A stretch of DNA of 36,884 nt, from assembly GCA_030064935.1 (NCBI GenBank), contig JASJEA010000014.1, positions 1 through 36,884 on the forward strand, in the 5' to 3' direction. The stretch is from Crocosphaera sp. Lineage in GTDB: Bacteria > Cyanobacteriota > Cyanobacteriia > Cyanobacteriales > Microcystaceae. This document shows, in pieces, positions 27,362 through 35,169 of the stretch (positions are counted from its first letter, which is position 1; each line of letters starts with the position of its first letter). The notes below the pieces were generated by a model. That model was not told the DNA's origin, did not search any database, and was given only the letters and a program-made list of their open reading frames with translations. Position numbers and translations under genes: made by a program.

Positions 27362-27781
27362 ATGTTGCACCTAGCCCAAATGAAAAAAAATCCCAGTTCA
27401 GGGGAGATGGAACTTTTGTTGCTGGCACGCCAAACCTCAGACGATCTTTGGGAAATTATGTCTAGTGAAGTCATACCCTTAAAACTGCCTGTTCCTTTTG
27501 GGAATGGGGCCTTGGTGTTAGTTAAACTAGACGGTGAGCAAAAAATAATCGAAATAGAAGAAGCAAAAGACTGGGTTATGGGGTTAATTGAAACCTATTT
27601 GACCAATGGCCTTATTACCCCTGAGTGGGTTGAAAAAGAACAAGAAAAAGTAGAGCAATGGCGACAAGAAATTACCGTAAAAAGTCTTGATTTAACCCGT
27701 CGTCAATTAGAACTAGAAACCCAAAAAGAACAACTACAGGAGTTAGAAACTCAGTTGAAACAAAAAAAAGAAGATTTGTAG
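27362..27781 (+). CDS. Conserved cyanobacterial coiled-coil protein (hypothetical)
   Basis: A 139-residue soluble protein. The first ~75 residues form a small mixed domain (SGEMELLLLARQTSDDLWEI, then LPVPFGNGALVLVKLD). The last ~55 are a strongly charged coiled coil ending ELETQLKQKKEDL. I recognise no named domain, though the pattern is that of small conserved proteins of cyanobacteria. ATG 27362 follows the valS stop by 35 bases, and rsmD begins 19 bases after its end, so the three genes probably share a transcript. Function is unknown; the company of valS and rsmD suggests a translation-related setting, which is weak evidence. Confidence 0.8.
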   Translation: MLHLAQMKKNPSSGEMELLLLARQTSDDLWEIMSSEVIPLKLPVPFGNGALVLVKLDGEQKIIEIEEAKDWVMGLIETYLTNGLITPEWVEKEQEKVEQWRQEITVKSLDLTRRQLELETQKEQLQELETQLKQKKEDL

Positions 27782-27800
27782 TAAATAGTGATTAAAAGAT

Positions 27801-28331
27801 ATGAGGATTTATGGAAATAGATTATTAAAGACATTACCAGGGGATTTGACTCGTCCCACTTCAGCCAAAGTTAGGGAAGCATTATTTAATATTTGGCACA
27901 GCAAAATAGCAGAGTGTCGTTGGTTAGATTTATGTGCAGGAAATGGTTCAATGGGAGCCGAAGCATTATGTCGTGGTGCTTCTTTTGTTATCGGTATCGA
28001 AAAATATGGAAAAGCTTGTAGAATTATTGCTGAAAATTGGGGAAAAATCGGCAATAATGAGCAAAATTTTCAAGTAATGAAAGGAGATGTTGTCAAAGTA
28101 TTAAAAACTTTAGCCGGCAAAAAATTTGACCTAATTTATTTTGATCCCCCTTATCAAAGTCAGTTATATCAATCTGTCTTAGAGATGATTATAACTTATG
28201 AAATTTTAGAACAACAGGGAGAAATAGCAGTGGAACATAACCCGAAGTTTTGGCAAGGAAAAGAAATACAAGGATTAACAATGGTTCGAGAGAAACACTA
28301 TGGCAATACCAATTTAACCTTTTATAAATAG
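27801..28331 (+). CDS. rsmD: RsmD family RNA methyltransferase
   Basis: RsmD methylates N2 of a guanine (G966 in E. coli) in 16S rRNA using S-adenosylmethionine. The 176-residue protein has the family opening RIYGNRLLKTLPGDLTRPTS, the segment VREALFNIW, the SAM-binding motif LDLCAGNGSMGAEALCRG and the catalytic motif FDPPY at 114-118, and length is normal. One oddity is LCAGNGSMG where LFAGSGSLG is more usual; it should still bind SAM. ATG 27801 fits. It is the third gene of the likely valS transcript. Confidence 0.92.
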   Translation: MRIYGNRLLKTLPGDLTRPTSAKVREALFNIWHSKIAECRWLDLCAGNGSMGAEALCRGASFVIGIEKYGKACRIIAENWGKIGNNEQNFQVMKGDVVKVLKTLAGKKFDLIYFDPPYQSQLYQSVLEMIITYEILEQQGEIAVEHNPKFWQGKEIQGLTMVREKHYGNTNLTFYK

Positions 28332-28395
28332 TTCGACATGAAAACGTCATCTCACCGTCATAGGGTTGCCATATCTGCCCACTATATTAAAAAGT

Positions 28396-28443
28396 GTCAG
28401 TCCAAAGCCGTTTTCCCATCATTTACTCCTCATCAGGACTGAC
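28396..28443 (+). other. Inverted repeat between rsmD and the HtrA-type protease gene
   Basis: GTCAGTCC (28396-28403) and GGACTGAC (28436-28443) are perfect complements around a 32-base loop, followed by TTTTCTCTCTTCTCTC. It could end the rsmD transcript or form a leader hairpin for the protease gene. The loop is long for a standard terminator. Confidence 0.4.
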
Positions 28444-28488
28444 TTTTCTCTCTTCTCTCTATTGTTGACAATATAAATAAAACAAGCC

Positions 28489-29730
28489 ATGAAAAACCAT
28501 AGTTTCACTCAATCTTATCCATCAGCTAAAATGAAAGACTCTCATAGTTCTATCTTCCAAAAACCCCTAACCTATGTTTCCCTAATTGTCTTAGGAATGG
28601 GAGTGGGTGTGGCAGGAACCATCGCCTATAGTTATCCCTATTTTTTTAGTGAAAAAACGGAGACGCTCGCCCCGTCAACAAGCACTGAAATTCCCAAAGA
28701 ATGGGCTTCTTTACCTCCCTTGAGTTCCGAAAACTTTGTCACAGATGTGGTTAAAAAAGTTGGTCCTGCAGTCGTTAGAATTGATGCCTCTCGCACGGTA
28801 AAAAGTGAAGTTCCTCCCATGTTTGAAGATCCCTTTTTCCGTCGCTTCTTTGGATCACAAATTCCTAATATTCCCGACCAAGAAATTCAACGAGGAACTG
28901 GATCAGGATTTATTTTAAGCCAAGATGGAAAAATTATCACCAATGCTCATGTTGTTGAAGGAACGCAAGAAGTTACTGTTACCTTAAAAGATGGTCGAAC
29001 TTTTACGGGGAAAGTGTTAGGAACTGACTCCATTACTGATGTTGCAGTCATTGATATTGAAGCGGATAATTTACCCACGATTAAAGTAGGGAACTCTGAC
29101 AATCTTAATGTAGGTGAATGGGCGATCGCTATTGGTAATCCTTTGGGTTTAGACAATACAGTCACTACAGGAATTATCAGTGCTACAGGACGACGGAGTT
29201 CTCAAGTTGGCATTGGGGATAAACGAGTTAACTTTATCCAAACTGATGCCGCAATTAATCCAGGAAACTCTGGCGGACCTCTTCTCAATGCAAGGGGAGA
29301 AGTTATTGGTGTTAATACAGCAATAATCCGAAATGCTCAAGGAATTGGTTTCTCAATTCCCATTAATAAAGCTCAAGGAATTGCCGAACAATTAATCGCC
29401 AAGGGGCAAGTTGATCATCCCTACTTAGGCATTCAGATGATAGAAGTTACCCCAGAAATTCAACAAAAATTACAGGAAATGGAAGACTTAACGGTTAACG
29501 TAGACTCAGGAATTTTGATTGTTAAAGTTGTACCTAACTCCCCTGCTGCTGCCTCCGGCTTAAAGGCAGGAGATATTATCCAATCGATTCAACAAACACC
29601 TGTAACAACGCCAACCGAAGTTCAAACAGCAGTGGAAAAAGTCAATGTAGGTGCTGTCTTACCCCTAGAAGTTGAACGGAATGGTACACTGTTGACTCTC
29701 AATGTAAAAGTTGGGGTTTTACCAAATTAA
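28489..29730 (+). CDS. HtrA/Deg-type serine protease (HhoA/HhoB/HtrA group)
   Basis: A periplasmic or thylakoid-lumen quality-control protease of 413 residues. An N-terminal hydrophobic segment at about 27-47 (LIVLGMGVGVAGTIAYSY) is a signal anchor. The trypsin-like domain has the triad His154 (ITNAHVV), Asp184 (TDVAVID) and Ser261 (NPGNSGGPL). One PDZ domain covers about 310-405, with LGIQM, SGILIVKVVPNSPAAASGLK and GDIIQSIQ. A single PDZ is normal for the three cyanobacterial Deg proteases; which of the three this is cannot be decided without comparison. ATG 28489 is used; a second ATG 13 codons in (MKDSHSS) is possible. It converges with the TVP38 gene. Deg proteases degrade damaged proteins during light and heat stress. 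Confidence 0.94.
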   Translation: MKNHSFTQSYPSAKMKDSHSSIFQKPLTYVSLIVLGMGVGVAGTIAYSYPYFFSEKTETLAPSTSTEIPKEWASLPPLSSENFVTDVVKKVGPAVVRIDASRTVKSEVPPMFEDPFFRRFFGSQIPNIPDQEIQRGTGSGFILSQDGKIITNAHVVEGTQEVTVTLKDGRTFTGKVLGTDSITDVAVIDIEADNLPTIKVGNSDNLNVGEWAIAIGNPLGLDNTVTTGIISATGRRSSQVGIGDKRVNFIQTDAAINPGNSGGPLLNARGEVIGVNTAIIRNAQGIGFSIPINKAQGIAEQLIAKGQVDHPYLGIQMIEVTPEIQQKLQEMEDLTVNVDSGILIVKVVPNSPAAASGLKAGDIIQSIQQTPVTTPTEVQTAVEKVNVGAVLPLEVERNGTLLTLNVKVGVLPN

Positions 29731-29752
29731 AGCAACGGATTAAATGGTACTC

Positions 29753-29770
29753 GATGGATTTTAATCCATC
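29753..29770. terminator. Hairpin between convergent genes (weak terminator)
   Basis: GATGGATT/AATCCATC forms a seven- to eight-base-pair hairpin with a very short loop in the 96-base gap between the protease gene and the TVP38 gene. It may serve both strands, but no good T-run follows on either side. Confidence 0.4.
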
Positions 29771-29826
29771 TTGATTTGCCTAAATATAAAACAAATGGAG
29801 ATAATTCGCGCATTCCCACATTCTGA

Positions 29827-30504
29827 TTAACTATCTTTGGCCGCTTTGTGCATCTTTTCTTTAGGAAAACGACGACGACGACTATACCAAGTGCCTCCTC
29901 CAACGAGAATACCAGTTAATGCGAAAGCAAATAGTAGAGGCATTACATCTCCTTGAGAAAGGGATTGAAATCCTGCCCCCATCATTACAAACGGTAAAAT
30001 ACCGGGTAATGTCCCTACTGTTGTGCCAAGAAAGTAATCTCGAAAGCGAATAGAAGTCAGTCCGGCGGCGAAGTTGACAATGCCATAGGGAATAATGGGC
30101 ATTAAACGAATAGCAATCATATAAAATAGACCACCATGATACATTTCTCCGTCGATCGCTTCCCATTTTCCTGCTAGTTTACGACTCATATACTCTCTAC
30201 CAATGGTACGAGTAAACATAAAAGCAATAACCGCCGCTAACAAAGCAGCAAGGGTTGTCCAAAGGGTTCCCCACCAAATGCCAAATAAGACACCACCGCT
30301 TAGGTTAAGAGGAGTAGAAGGCAATATGAATAGGGTAGCAATAGTATAGAGAACCATGTAGAGAATGGGAGCCCAAATGCCCATCTCTCCTAACCAAACT
30401 TGTAATTTTTCAGGATCTAGTTCCCGCAGAAGGATAATACCAATAATGGTCACGGCAACGCAAAAAACGAGTAAGAGGATGATTCCTGATTTTTGTTTGA
30501 ACAC
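29827..30504 (-). CDS. TVP38/TMEM64 family membrane protein
   Basis: A 225-residue integral membrane protein of the DedA/VTT superfamily, recognised by LFILPSTPLNLSGGVLFGIWWGT, FMFTRTIGREY, FYMIAIRLMPIIPYGIVNFAAG and GTLPGILPFVMMGAG. The family is implicated in lipid scrambling and membrane homeostasis; substrates are mostly unknown. There is an N-terminal helix at about 8-27 and four to five more, and a basic C-terminus (YSRRRRFPKEK). The only reasonable start is GTG 30504. It begins 53 bases after the mntP stop in the same direction and is probably co-transcribed with it. Confidence 0.9.
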   Translation of the reverse strand: MFKQKSGIILLLVFCVAVTIIGIILLRELDPEKLQVWLGEMGIWAPILYMVLYTIATLFILPSTPLNLSGGVLFGIWWGTLWTTLAALLAAVIAFMFTRTIGREYMSRKLAGKWEAIDGEMYHGGLFYMIAIRLMPIIPYGIVNFAAGLTSIRFRDYFLGTTVGTLPGILPFVMMGAGFQSLSQGDVMPLLFAFALTGILVGGGTWYSRRRRFPKEKMHKAAKDS

Positions 30505-30557
30505 TGGTGTGAGTTTCCTAGCGACATTTTTAAGTTCCTAGGGTATCATAAAGATGT

Positions 30558-31124
30558 TTAAAATGGTTTCATTAAGTCTTCAATGAGGATTTTAGTACCA
30601 ATAAAGATTAAGATCAGACCACCTAATACTTCAATTTTTTTATTAAAAATACTTCCAAATTTGTGACCAATAAAAACACCCACAAAAGAGAGAAAAAAAG
30701 TGATTAACCCGATCAGAGTACAAGGAAATAAAATAGACGTTTTTAATAAAGACAGTCCTAATCCTGCTGCTAAAGCATCAATGCTGGTAGCCAGGGAAAG
30801 TGCCAATAACGTGTAAGTTTCTAAGGGATTAAATTTCTCATCTTCCTCGACATTATTATAGGCTTCATAAATCATTTTGCTACCAATTGCCAATAAGAGA
30901 AGAAAGGCAAGCCAATGATCTATATTGGCCATAAATCCTCGGAATGATAAGCCCGTTAGCCAACCAATCAAAGGCATGACTGCTTGAAAGATACCAAAGA
31001 ATAAGGCAATTTTCAAGGCTTTATTAAACTTAATCCGTTGAATTACAAATCCACTGCTTAAGGATACTGCAAACGCATCAGCCGCTAAACCCAATCCTAA
31101 AAAAGTTGTATTAATTAATTGCAT
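30558..31124 (-). CDS. mntP: Manganese efflux pump MntP family protein
   Basis: A 188-residue protein with six predicted membrane helices in two related halves, each with the family's acidic motif: Asp16 in GLAADAFAVSLSSG and Asp116 in ATSIDALAAGLG. These aspartates are needed for Mn(II) export in characterised MntP proteins. ATG 31124 gives the usual N-terminus. I looked for a yybP-ykoY manganese riboswitch in the upstream gap and saw none. It precedes the TVP38/TMEM64 gene. In a cyanobacterium, manganese is important for photosystem II, and psb27 is the divergent neighbour, but a functional link is inference. Confidence 0.93.
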   Translation of the reverse strand: MQLINTTFLGLGLAADAFAVSLSSGFVIQRIKFNKALKIALFFGIFQAVMPLIGWLTGLSFRGFMANIDHWLAFLLLLAIGSKMIYEAYNNVEEDEKFNPLETYTLLALSLATSIDALAAGLGLSLLKTSILFPCTLIGLITFFLSFVGVFIGHKFGSIFNKKIEVLGGLILIFIGTKILIEDLMKPF

Positions 31125-31485
31125 TATTTAATAATCAATGGTTTAATCCCTTATAGTTTAACCGATTAAGTAATTTTTATTTTTCATATTTACATCATAT
31201 TTTTATCATATATTATTCATAAAGAAAATTATTAAATATTGTCGATCAATAAAAGTCAAAACTGATTATTTATCACTTTTTAATTCTGATTTGCGACTTG
31301 AGAGCATACCCAAGACAAAGTTTATTTTAGGGGTTGTAAATTATAGATTTGCGCATTCTAAATTTGCGCATTCTGATGGACTTTACAGTTATGATTTCTG
31401 ATTTTTCAACATTGGGCTTCACTGAGTAACCCCTTCTAGGATAGGATAAAGAAAATCTAGAATTACCTAATTGTATTAACAACTT
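31125..31485. other. Divergent intergenic region mntP / psb27 with a short direct repeat
   Basis: No gene or RNA is seen in these 361 AT-rich bases. ATTTGCGCATTCT occurs twice in tandem (31347-31359 and 31362-31374, period 15), about 110 bases upstream of psb27. It could be an operator or just a local duplication; GCGCATTC also occurs once near 29807. Confidence 0.5.
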
Positions 31486-31890
31486 ATGTTTTTCAAATCC
31501 GCCTTATCTCGTCTGTTGGCTTTAGTTTTGGTTGCTGTCGTCGCTTTGACAGGGTGCGGCAAAGATAGCACCGGCCTTTCTGGAAATTATAGCCAAGATA
31601 CCCTAAAAGTCATTGAAACCTTGAGTACCGCCATTGATTTACCGGCTGATGCTGATAACAAAAAAGAGGTTCAGTCTTTAGCGAAAGACCAAATTAACGA
31701 CTATATTTCCCGTTATCGACGCAATGATAAATCAGGGGGACTTCGTTCCTTTACTACCATGCAAACAGCTTTAAATTCCCTGGCTGGATATTATACTTCC
31801 TATGGTAGTCGTCCTCTACCTGAAAAATTGAAAAAACGCTTAAAACAAGAATTTAAGCAAGCTGAAATTGCCATCAAGCGAGGCATTTAA
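31486..31890 (+). CDS. psb27: Photosystem II assembly lipoprotein Psb27
   Basis: Psb27 binds CP43 on the lumenal side during photosystem II assembly and repair and keeps premature manganese loading and extrinsic subunits away. The 134-residue precursor has a signal peptide ending in the lipobox LTGC, with Cys24 the lipidated residue. The four-helix domain contains NYSQDTLKVIETLSTAIDLP, DQINDYISRYRRN and FTTMQTALNSLAGYYTSYG, all typical. ATG 31486 is the start. It has its own downstream terminator and appears monocistronic. Confidence 0.96.
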   Translation: MFFKSALSRLLALVLVAVVALTGCGKDSTGLSGNYSQDTLKVIETLSTAIDLPADADNKKEVQSLAKDQINDYISRYRRNDKSGGLRSFTTMQTALNSLAGYYTSYGSRPLPEKLKKRLKQEFKQAEIAIKRGI

Positions 31891-31914
31891 AAATTATTTT
31901 GTCTATAATGTTCT

Positions 31915-31941
31915 AAGGTTTGACCACTCAAACCTTTTTTT
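31915..31941 (+). terminator. Intrinsic terminator after psb27
   Basis: AAGGTTTGA/TCAAACCTT stem with loop CCAC is followed by a run of T, 24 bases after the psb27 stop. Confidence 0.88.
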
Positions 31942-31962
31942 ATTCATTTCTCAAGAAAAACC

Positions 31963-33051
31963 ATGTTTTATAAACTTACTCTCTCCTCTATAACAACTCT
32001 TATTTTAAGTAGTAGTATTACCCCTGTTATTGCCTCTCCTAATACCCCTTTTATTTTGTCACAACGGTCTAATAATGAACAACTGGATGAATTATTACGT
32101 CGAGGTAGAGACTATGTAGATAAAGGGGACTATCAAAGAGCGATCGCAACCTATCAAAGAGCAGCAACTTTAGATAATGATAATGCTAAAATTTTCTCAG
32201 GAATTGCCTATTTACACGGTGAACAGGGAAATTATCATGCAGCAGTTAAATATTATCAAAAAGCTCTTTCGCTTGATTCAAGTAATGCCAATTTTTATTA
32301 TGCTCTAGGGGATAGTTTAGCTAATATTGGGGATAATAATAATGCAGCATCAGCCTATTATTATGCCATTCAACTTAACCCAAAATATATTAAAAGTTAT
32401 ATTGGTTTGGGGGTTGTTTTATTAAGAGAAGAAGATTACGATGGAGCAGCAGAAGCTTATAAGAGAGTAATTGCCCTTGAGCCCAATAATCCTGAAGCTT
32501 TTTCTATTATGGGATCTTCTTTACTACAGCAAAAACGACTGGAGCAAGCGGTTCAATATTTGGGAAATGCCGTCAAACGCTTTCCTCGTGATACCGAGTT
32601 GAGGTTACTTTTAGCCACTGCTTTTTTACAACAAGGACAACTAGACTTAGGCAAACAACAGTTAACTTATGCAGAAAGAATTGATCCCAGAAACATAAAA
32701 GTTCAATTAAAAATTGCTCGCATTTTTGAAATTCAAAATAATTTAGATGAAGCTTTAAAAATTTATCGAAGGATCTCTTATCTCAATAGAAAATCTTCGG
32801 CAGCTTATGCAGGTGTGGGACGAATTCAATTGGCTCAAAAAGATTATTTAGGAGCGATTATAACCTATAAAGATTTAATAGAAATTATACCCCAGAATCC
32901 TGAACCTTATTATTATTTAGGAATGGCTTTTAAAGAAAGAAATCGAGAAAGAGAGGCCAAAAAAGCTTTGCAAATAGCAAAAAAACTTTACCAAGAATCT
33001 GATAATCAACAAGGAATAAAGAAAGTTGATGAATTATTGAAACAACTTTAA
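31963..33051 (+). CDS. Exported TPR-repeat protein
   Basis: A 362-residue protein with an N-terminal signal peptide (LTLSSITTLILSSSITPVIA, probable cleavage near residue 24). About eight to nine TPR units fill the rest, beginning at LRRGRDYVDKGDYQRAIATY and including NAKIFSGIAYLHGEQGNYHA and PEAFSIMGSSLLQQKRLEQA. It is probably a periplasmic or lumenal scaffold; no partner is identified. ATG 31963 follows the psb27 terminator by about 20 bases, leaving little room for its own promoter, so it may depend on read-through or on a promoter inside the terminator region. Unlike the TPR-CHAT gene, these repeats are diverged and therefore old. Confidence 0.88.
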   Translation: MFYKLTLSSITTLILSSSITPVIASPNTPFILSQRSNNEQLDELLRRGRDYVDKGDYQRAIATYQRAATLDNDNAKIFSGIAYLHGEQGNYHAAVKYYQKALSLDSSNANFYYALGDSLANIGDNNNAASAYYYAIQLNPKYIKSYIGLGVVLLREEDYDGAAEAYKRVIALEPNNPEAFSIMGSSLLQQKRLEQAVQYLGNAVKRFPRDTELRLLLATAFLQQGQLDLGKQQLTYAERIDPRNIKVQLKIARIFEIQNNLDEALKIYRRISYLNRKSSAAYAGVGRIQLAQKDYLGAIITYKDLIEIIPQNPEPYYYLGMAFKERNREREAKKALQIAKKLYQESDNQQGIKKVDELLKQL

Positions 33052-33054
33052 AGT

Positions 33055-33101
33055 TATAATAAAGGAAAGTTCTCAGGAGAGATGATTAATCAACTCTCTC
33101 C
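33055..33101 (+). promoter_or_regulatory. -10 box and 5'-leader hairpin of the thioredoxin-fold gene
   Basis: TATAAT at 33055-33060 starts just after the TPR gene. The near-perfect palindrome GGAGAG...CTCTCC (33076-33101, centre TGATTAATCA) follows and is succeeded by A residues rather than T, so it is not a plus-strand terminator. It would lie at the very 5' end of the transcript, as a stability element, or as double-stranded DNA could be an operator. Confidence 0.4.
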
Positions 33102-33137
33102 AAAAAAATCAACAACCTTTATAAAGGAGTTATTGTA

Positions 33138-33719
33138 ATGGCTAGAACCCTCTCAACAATGTTACCCTTGGGAACAAAAGCCCCCGATTTTTCTTTAGAA
33201 GATGTGAGGTCAGGAAACAAAATTTCTTTGGATACTTTTGCGGAAAACAAAGGATTATTGGTCATGTTTATTTGTGTTCATTGTCCTTTTGTAAAACATC
33301 TTCAAAATGCTCTAGCAGAGATAGGGAAAGAGTATGTTGAGCAAGGGTTAGGAATAGTTGCTATTAGTGCCAATGACATCATCAATTATCCAGATGATTC
33401 CCCAGAAAAAATGAAAATAATGGCAGAAACATTGGGGTTTAATTTTCCTTTTTGTTACGATGAAACCCAAGAAGTTGCTAAAGCTTATACGGCTGCTTGT
33501 ACCCCTGATTTTTTCTTATTTGATCAAGACAATATTTTAGTTTATCGTGGTCAATTTGACGATAGTCGCCCTGGGAATGATATTCCCGTAACGGGAAAAG
33601 ACCTAAAAGCAGCCATAGAAGGAGTATTAAGGGATAGAACCGTTGATGCTCAGCAAAAGCCCAGTATTGGCTGTAATATTAAGTGGAAAGCTGGCAATGA
33701 ACCCCCCTATTTTGGCTAA
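33138..33719 (+). CDS. Thioredoxin-fold protein, AhpC/TSA-like
   Basis: A 193-residue cytoplasmic protein with the redoxin opening LPLGTKAPDFSLEDV and a CXXC centre, Cys46-Val-His-Cys49, in MFICVHCPFVKHLQ. Further motifs are AISANDIINYPDDSPEKM and TPDFFLFDQDNILVYRGQFDDSRPG (first part CTPDF). Members are annotated as thioredoxin-family or peroxiredoxin-like; the reductant and substrate are unknown. The TPDFFLFD segment places the cis-proline next to the active site, as in ResA/TlpA-like folds. ATG 33138 is preceded by AAGGAG at 33124-33129. It appears to have its own promoter and a hairpin leader. Confidence 0.9.
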   Translation: MARTLSTMLPLGTKAPDFSLEDVRSGNKISLDTFAENKGLLVMFICVHCPFVKHLQNALAEIGKEYVEQGLGIVAISANDIINYPDDSPEKMKIMAETLGFNFPFCYDETQEVAKAYTAACTPDFFLFDQDNILVYRGQFDDSRPGNDIPVTGKDLKAAIEGVLRDRTVDAQQKPSIGCNIKWKAGNEPPYFG

Positions 33720-33757
33720 TCAAACCTTTTTCTAATCATCCGAGGGAGAATGATTGA

Positions 33758-34537
33758 GTGGGTAGCGTTATTGAACTGGATTTGTTGGATTTAGGATGGT
33801 CTTTAGGCATCATTGCCATTGCCGTTGCTTTATCTAATTGGCAAAACTTAGGCTTAGAAAGTCAACTATTAGTAGCAACAGGGCGATCGCTGCTACAACT
33901 GTTAGTATTAGGCTATGTCATTGCTGCTATTTTTGAGTTGAATCATCCTATCTTTGTTTTGGGAATTTTAGGCGTGATGTTAACCATTGCGGCTAAAGTA
34001 ACCAGTAATCGCATTCCCCACCAACATAAGGGGTTTTTTCCTTTGATTTGGGGTTCTTTGTTAGTCAGTAGTGGTTTAACCCTCTCTTATGCCCTCAGTT
34101 TAATTATTCAGCCCGATACTTGGTATTCTCCCCAGTATTTAATTCCCTTGACAGGCATGATCCTAGGAAATGCTATGAATAGTGCTTCTTTATCAGGGGA
34201 ACGTCTGATTAAAGATATTAGCCATAATCAACGGGAAGTTGAAACCCATCTTTGTTTAGGTGCTACACCCCAACAGGCTATCGCCCACTACCGTAAAGAG
34301 GCCATTCGTATTAGTTTAATTCCCACCTTAAACCAAATGATGGTGGTTGGTTTAGTTAGTTTACCTGGAATGTTTACGGGACAAGTATTAGGGGGAAGTG
34401 AGCCCTTAAACGCTGTTTCTTATCAGATTTTGATTCTATTTATGATTATGTTAACCAATATTTTGACAGCCACTTTAATTACAGAAGGTATTTATCGTCA
34501 ATGTTTTAACGAACAATCACAATTAACTGTTAAATAA
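33758..34537 (+). CDS. fetB: FetB-like ABC transporter permease (UPF0014)
   Basis: A 259-residue membrane protein with about seven helices and the family signature LTGMILGNAMNSASLSGERL, followed by GATPQQAIAHYRKEAIR and MMVVGLVSLPGMFTGQVLGG. In E. coli, FetB with the ATPase FetA forms an iron exporter that protects against oxidative stress. No FetA-type ATPase gene is next to it here, so the ATPase must be encoded elsewhere. The start is taken as GTG 33758; ATG 33750 is out of frame, and a purine-rich GAGGGAG lies 10-15 bases upstream. It follows the thioredoxin-fold gene by 38 bases, perhaps in the same transcript. The exporter role is by family. Confidence 0.88.
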   Translation: MGSVIELDLLDLGWSLGIIAIAVALSNWQNLGLESQLLVATGRSLLQLLVLGYVIAAIFELNHPIFVLGILGVMLTIAAKVTSNRIPHQHKGFFPLIWGSLLVSSGLTLSYALSLIIQPDTWYSPQYLIPLTGMILGNAMNSASLSGERLIKDISHNQREVETHLCLGATPQQAIAHYRKEAIRISLIPTLNQMMVVGLVSLPGMFTGQVLGGSEPLNAVSYQILILFMIMLTNILTATLITEGIYRQCFNEQSQLTVK

Positions 34538-34593
34538 TTAATGATTGAATATGAAAAGATTATCTCTCAAGGATATCCCCAGATGAGAAGTCC

Positions 34594-34614
34594 CACCCTA
34601 TTTGGTTAAGGGTG
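34594..34614. terminator. Hairpin between convergent genes (weak terminator)
   Basis: CACCCT/AGGGTG with a nine-base loop lies 57 bases after the fetB-like stop and just beyond the stop of the convergent small gene. Only scattered T residues follow, so efficiency is doubtful. Confidence 0.4.
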
Positions 34615-34627
34615 AGATGCTTTAGTT

Positions 34628-34906
34628 TTAACTGTATAATCTGTCTTCAAAAAAGTCTTCACAACATACCTGAGTCACCCCTTGAAGCCCTAATTCTTCT
34701 AAATAATTCATCCAAGCTTCGGGGGTATCGTCAATGGGCAAAATCCCTAAAACACGTGCTACATCAGCAACCCAAGGAACCGTTGAAATGCAATAACCCT
34801 TCCAGTGTACTTCCAAAGATAACCAATCAGGAACCCGACACTCATCAAACTGGGTAGACGCTCGATAATCTGCTTGAAAACAGTAAATCTTACCTGTTTT
34901 GCTCAT
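34628..34906 (-). CDS. Small conserved protein, 92 aa (hypothetical)
   Basis: A 92-residue soluble protein from ATG 34906, beginning MSKTGKIYCFQADYRA. It is rich in Trp and Cys (PDWLSLEVHWKGYCIS, VTQVCCEDFFED) and has no signal or membrane segment. I know no domain name for it, but its compact, motif-rich composition is what a conserved cyanobacterial protein looks like. The plus-strand frame over the same bases has low-quality content and is not a gene. It is convergent with the fetB-like gene. The paired cysteines near residues 81-82 might bind metal; that is a guess. Confidence 0.75.
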   Translation of the reverse strand: MSKTGKIYCFQADYRASTQFDECRVPDWLSLEVHWKGYCISTVPWVADVARVLGILPIDDTPEAWMNYLEELGLQGVTQVCCEDFFEDRLYS

Positions 34907-35169
34907 AGTTTAAGAAAAATACAATAAACTGTCAATTGAGGAGAGACTTAAATTATCCATCACTCGTTTACTAATCATGGGATAACACATTTACCACTCA
35001 AAAATCAGCCCTTGTGTCATCAAAAAAACACAAAGTTAGGAAAACTTGAGTCATCTGAGTTAAACCAAGAATAATATAAAAGAAAAAAAGAAGGCACAAG
35101 GAGCACTTTTAGCTTTTTTTTTGTTTCTGAGGTTTAGAGATTAATTCTAAATTCTTCTTGAGGTAGTTC

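Noticed and set aside
29882-30166. Second minus-strand frame inside the TVP38/TMEM64 gene
   Set aside because: It is an out-of-frame shadow of a well-supported membrane protein gene.
31125-31485. Manganese (yybP-ykoY) riboswitch upstream of mntP
   Set aside because: No conserved paired elements or G-rich core could be found in the AT-rich leader.
34612-34857. Plus-strand frame opposite the small 92-aa gene
   Set aside because: The minus-strand product has better composition and start; this frame has no ribosome site.
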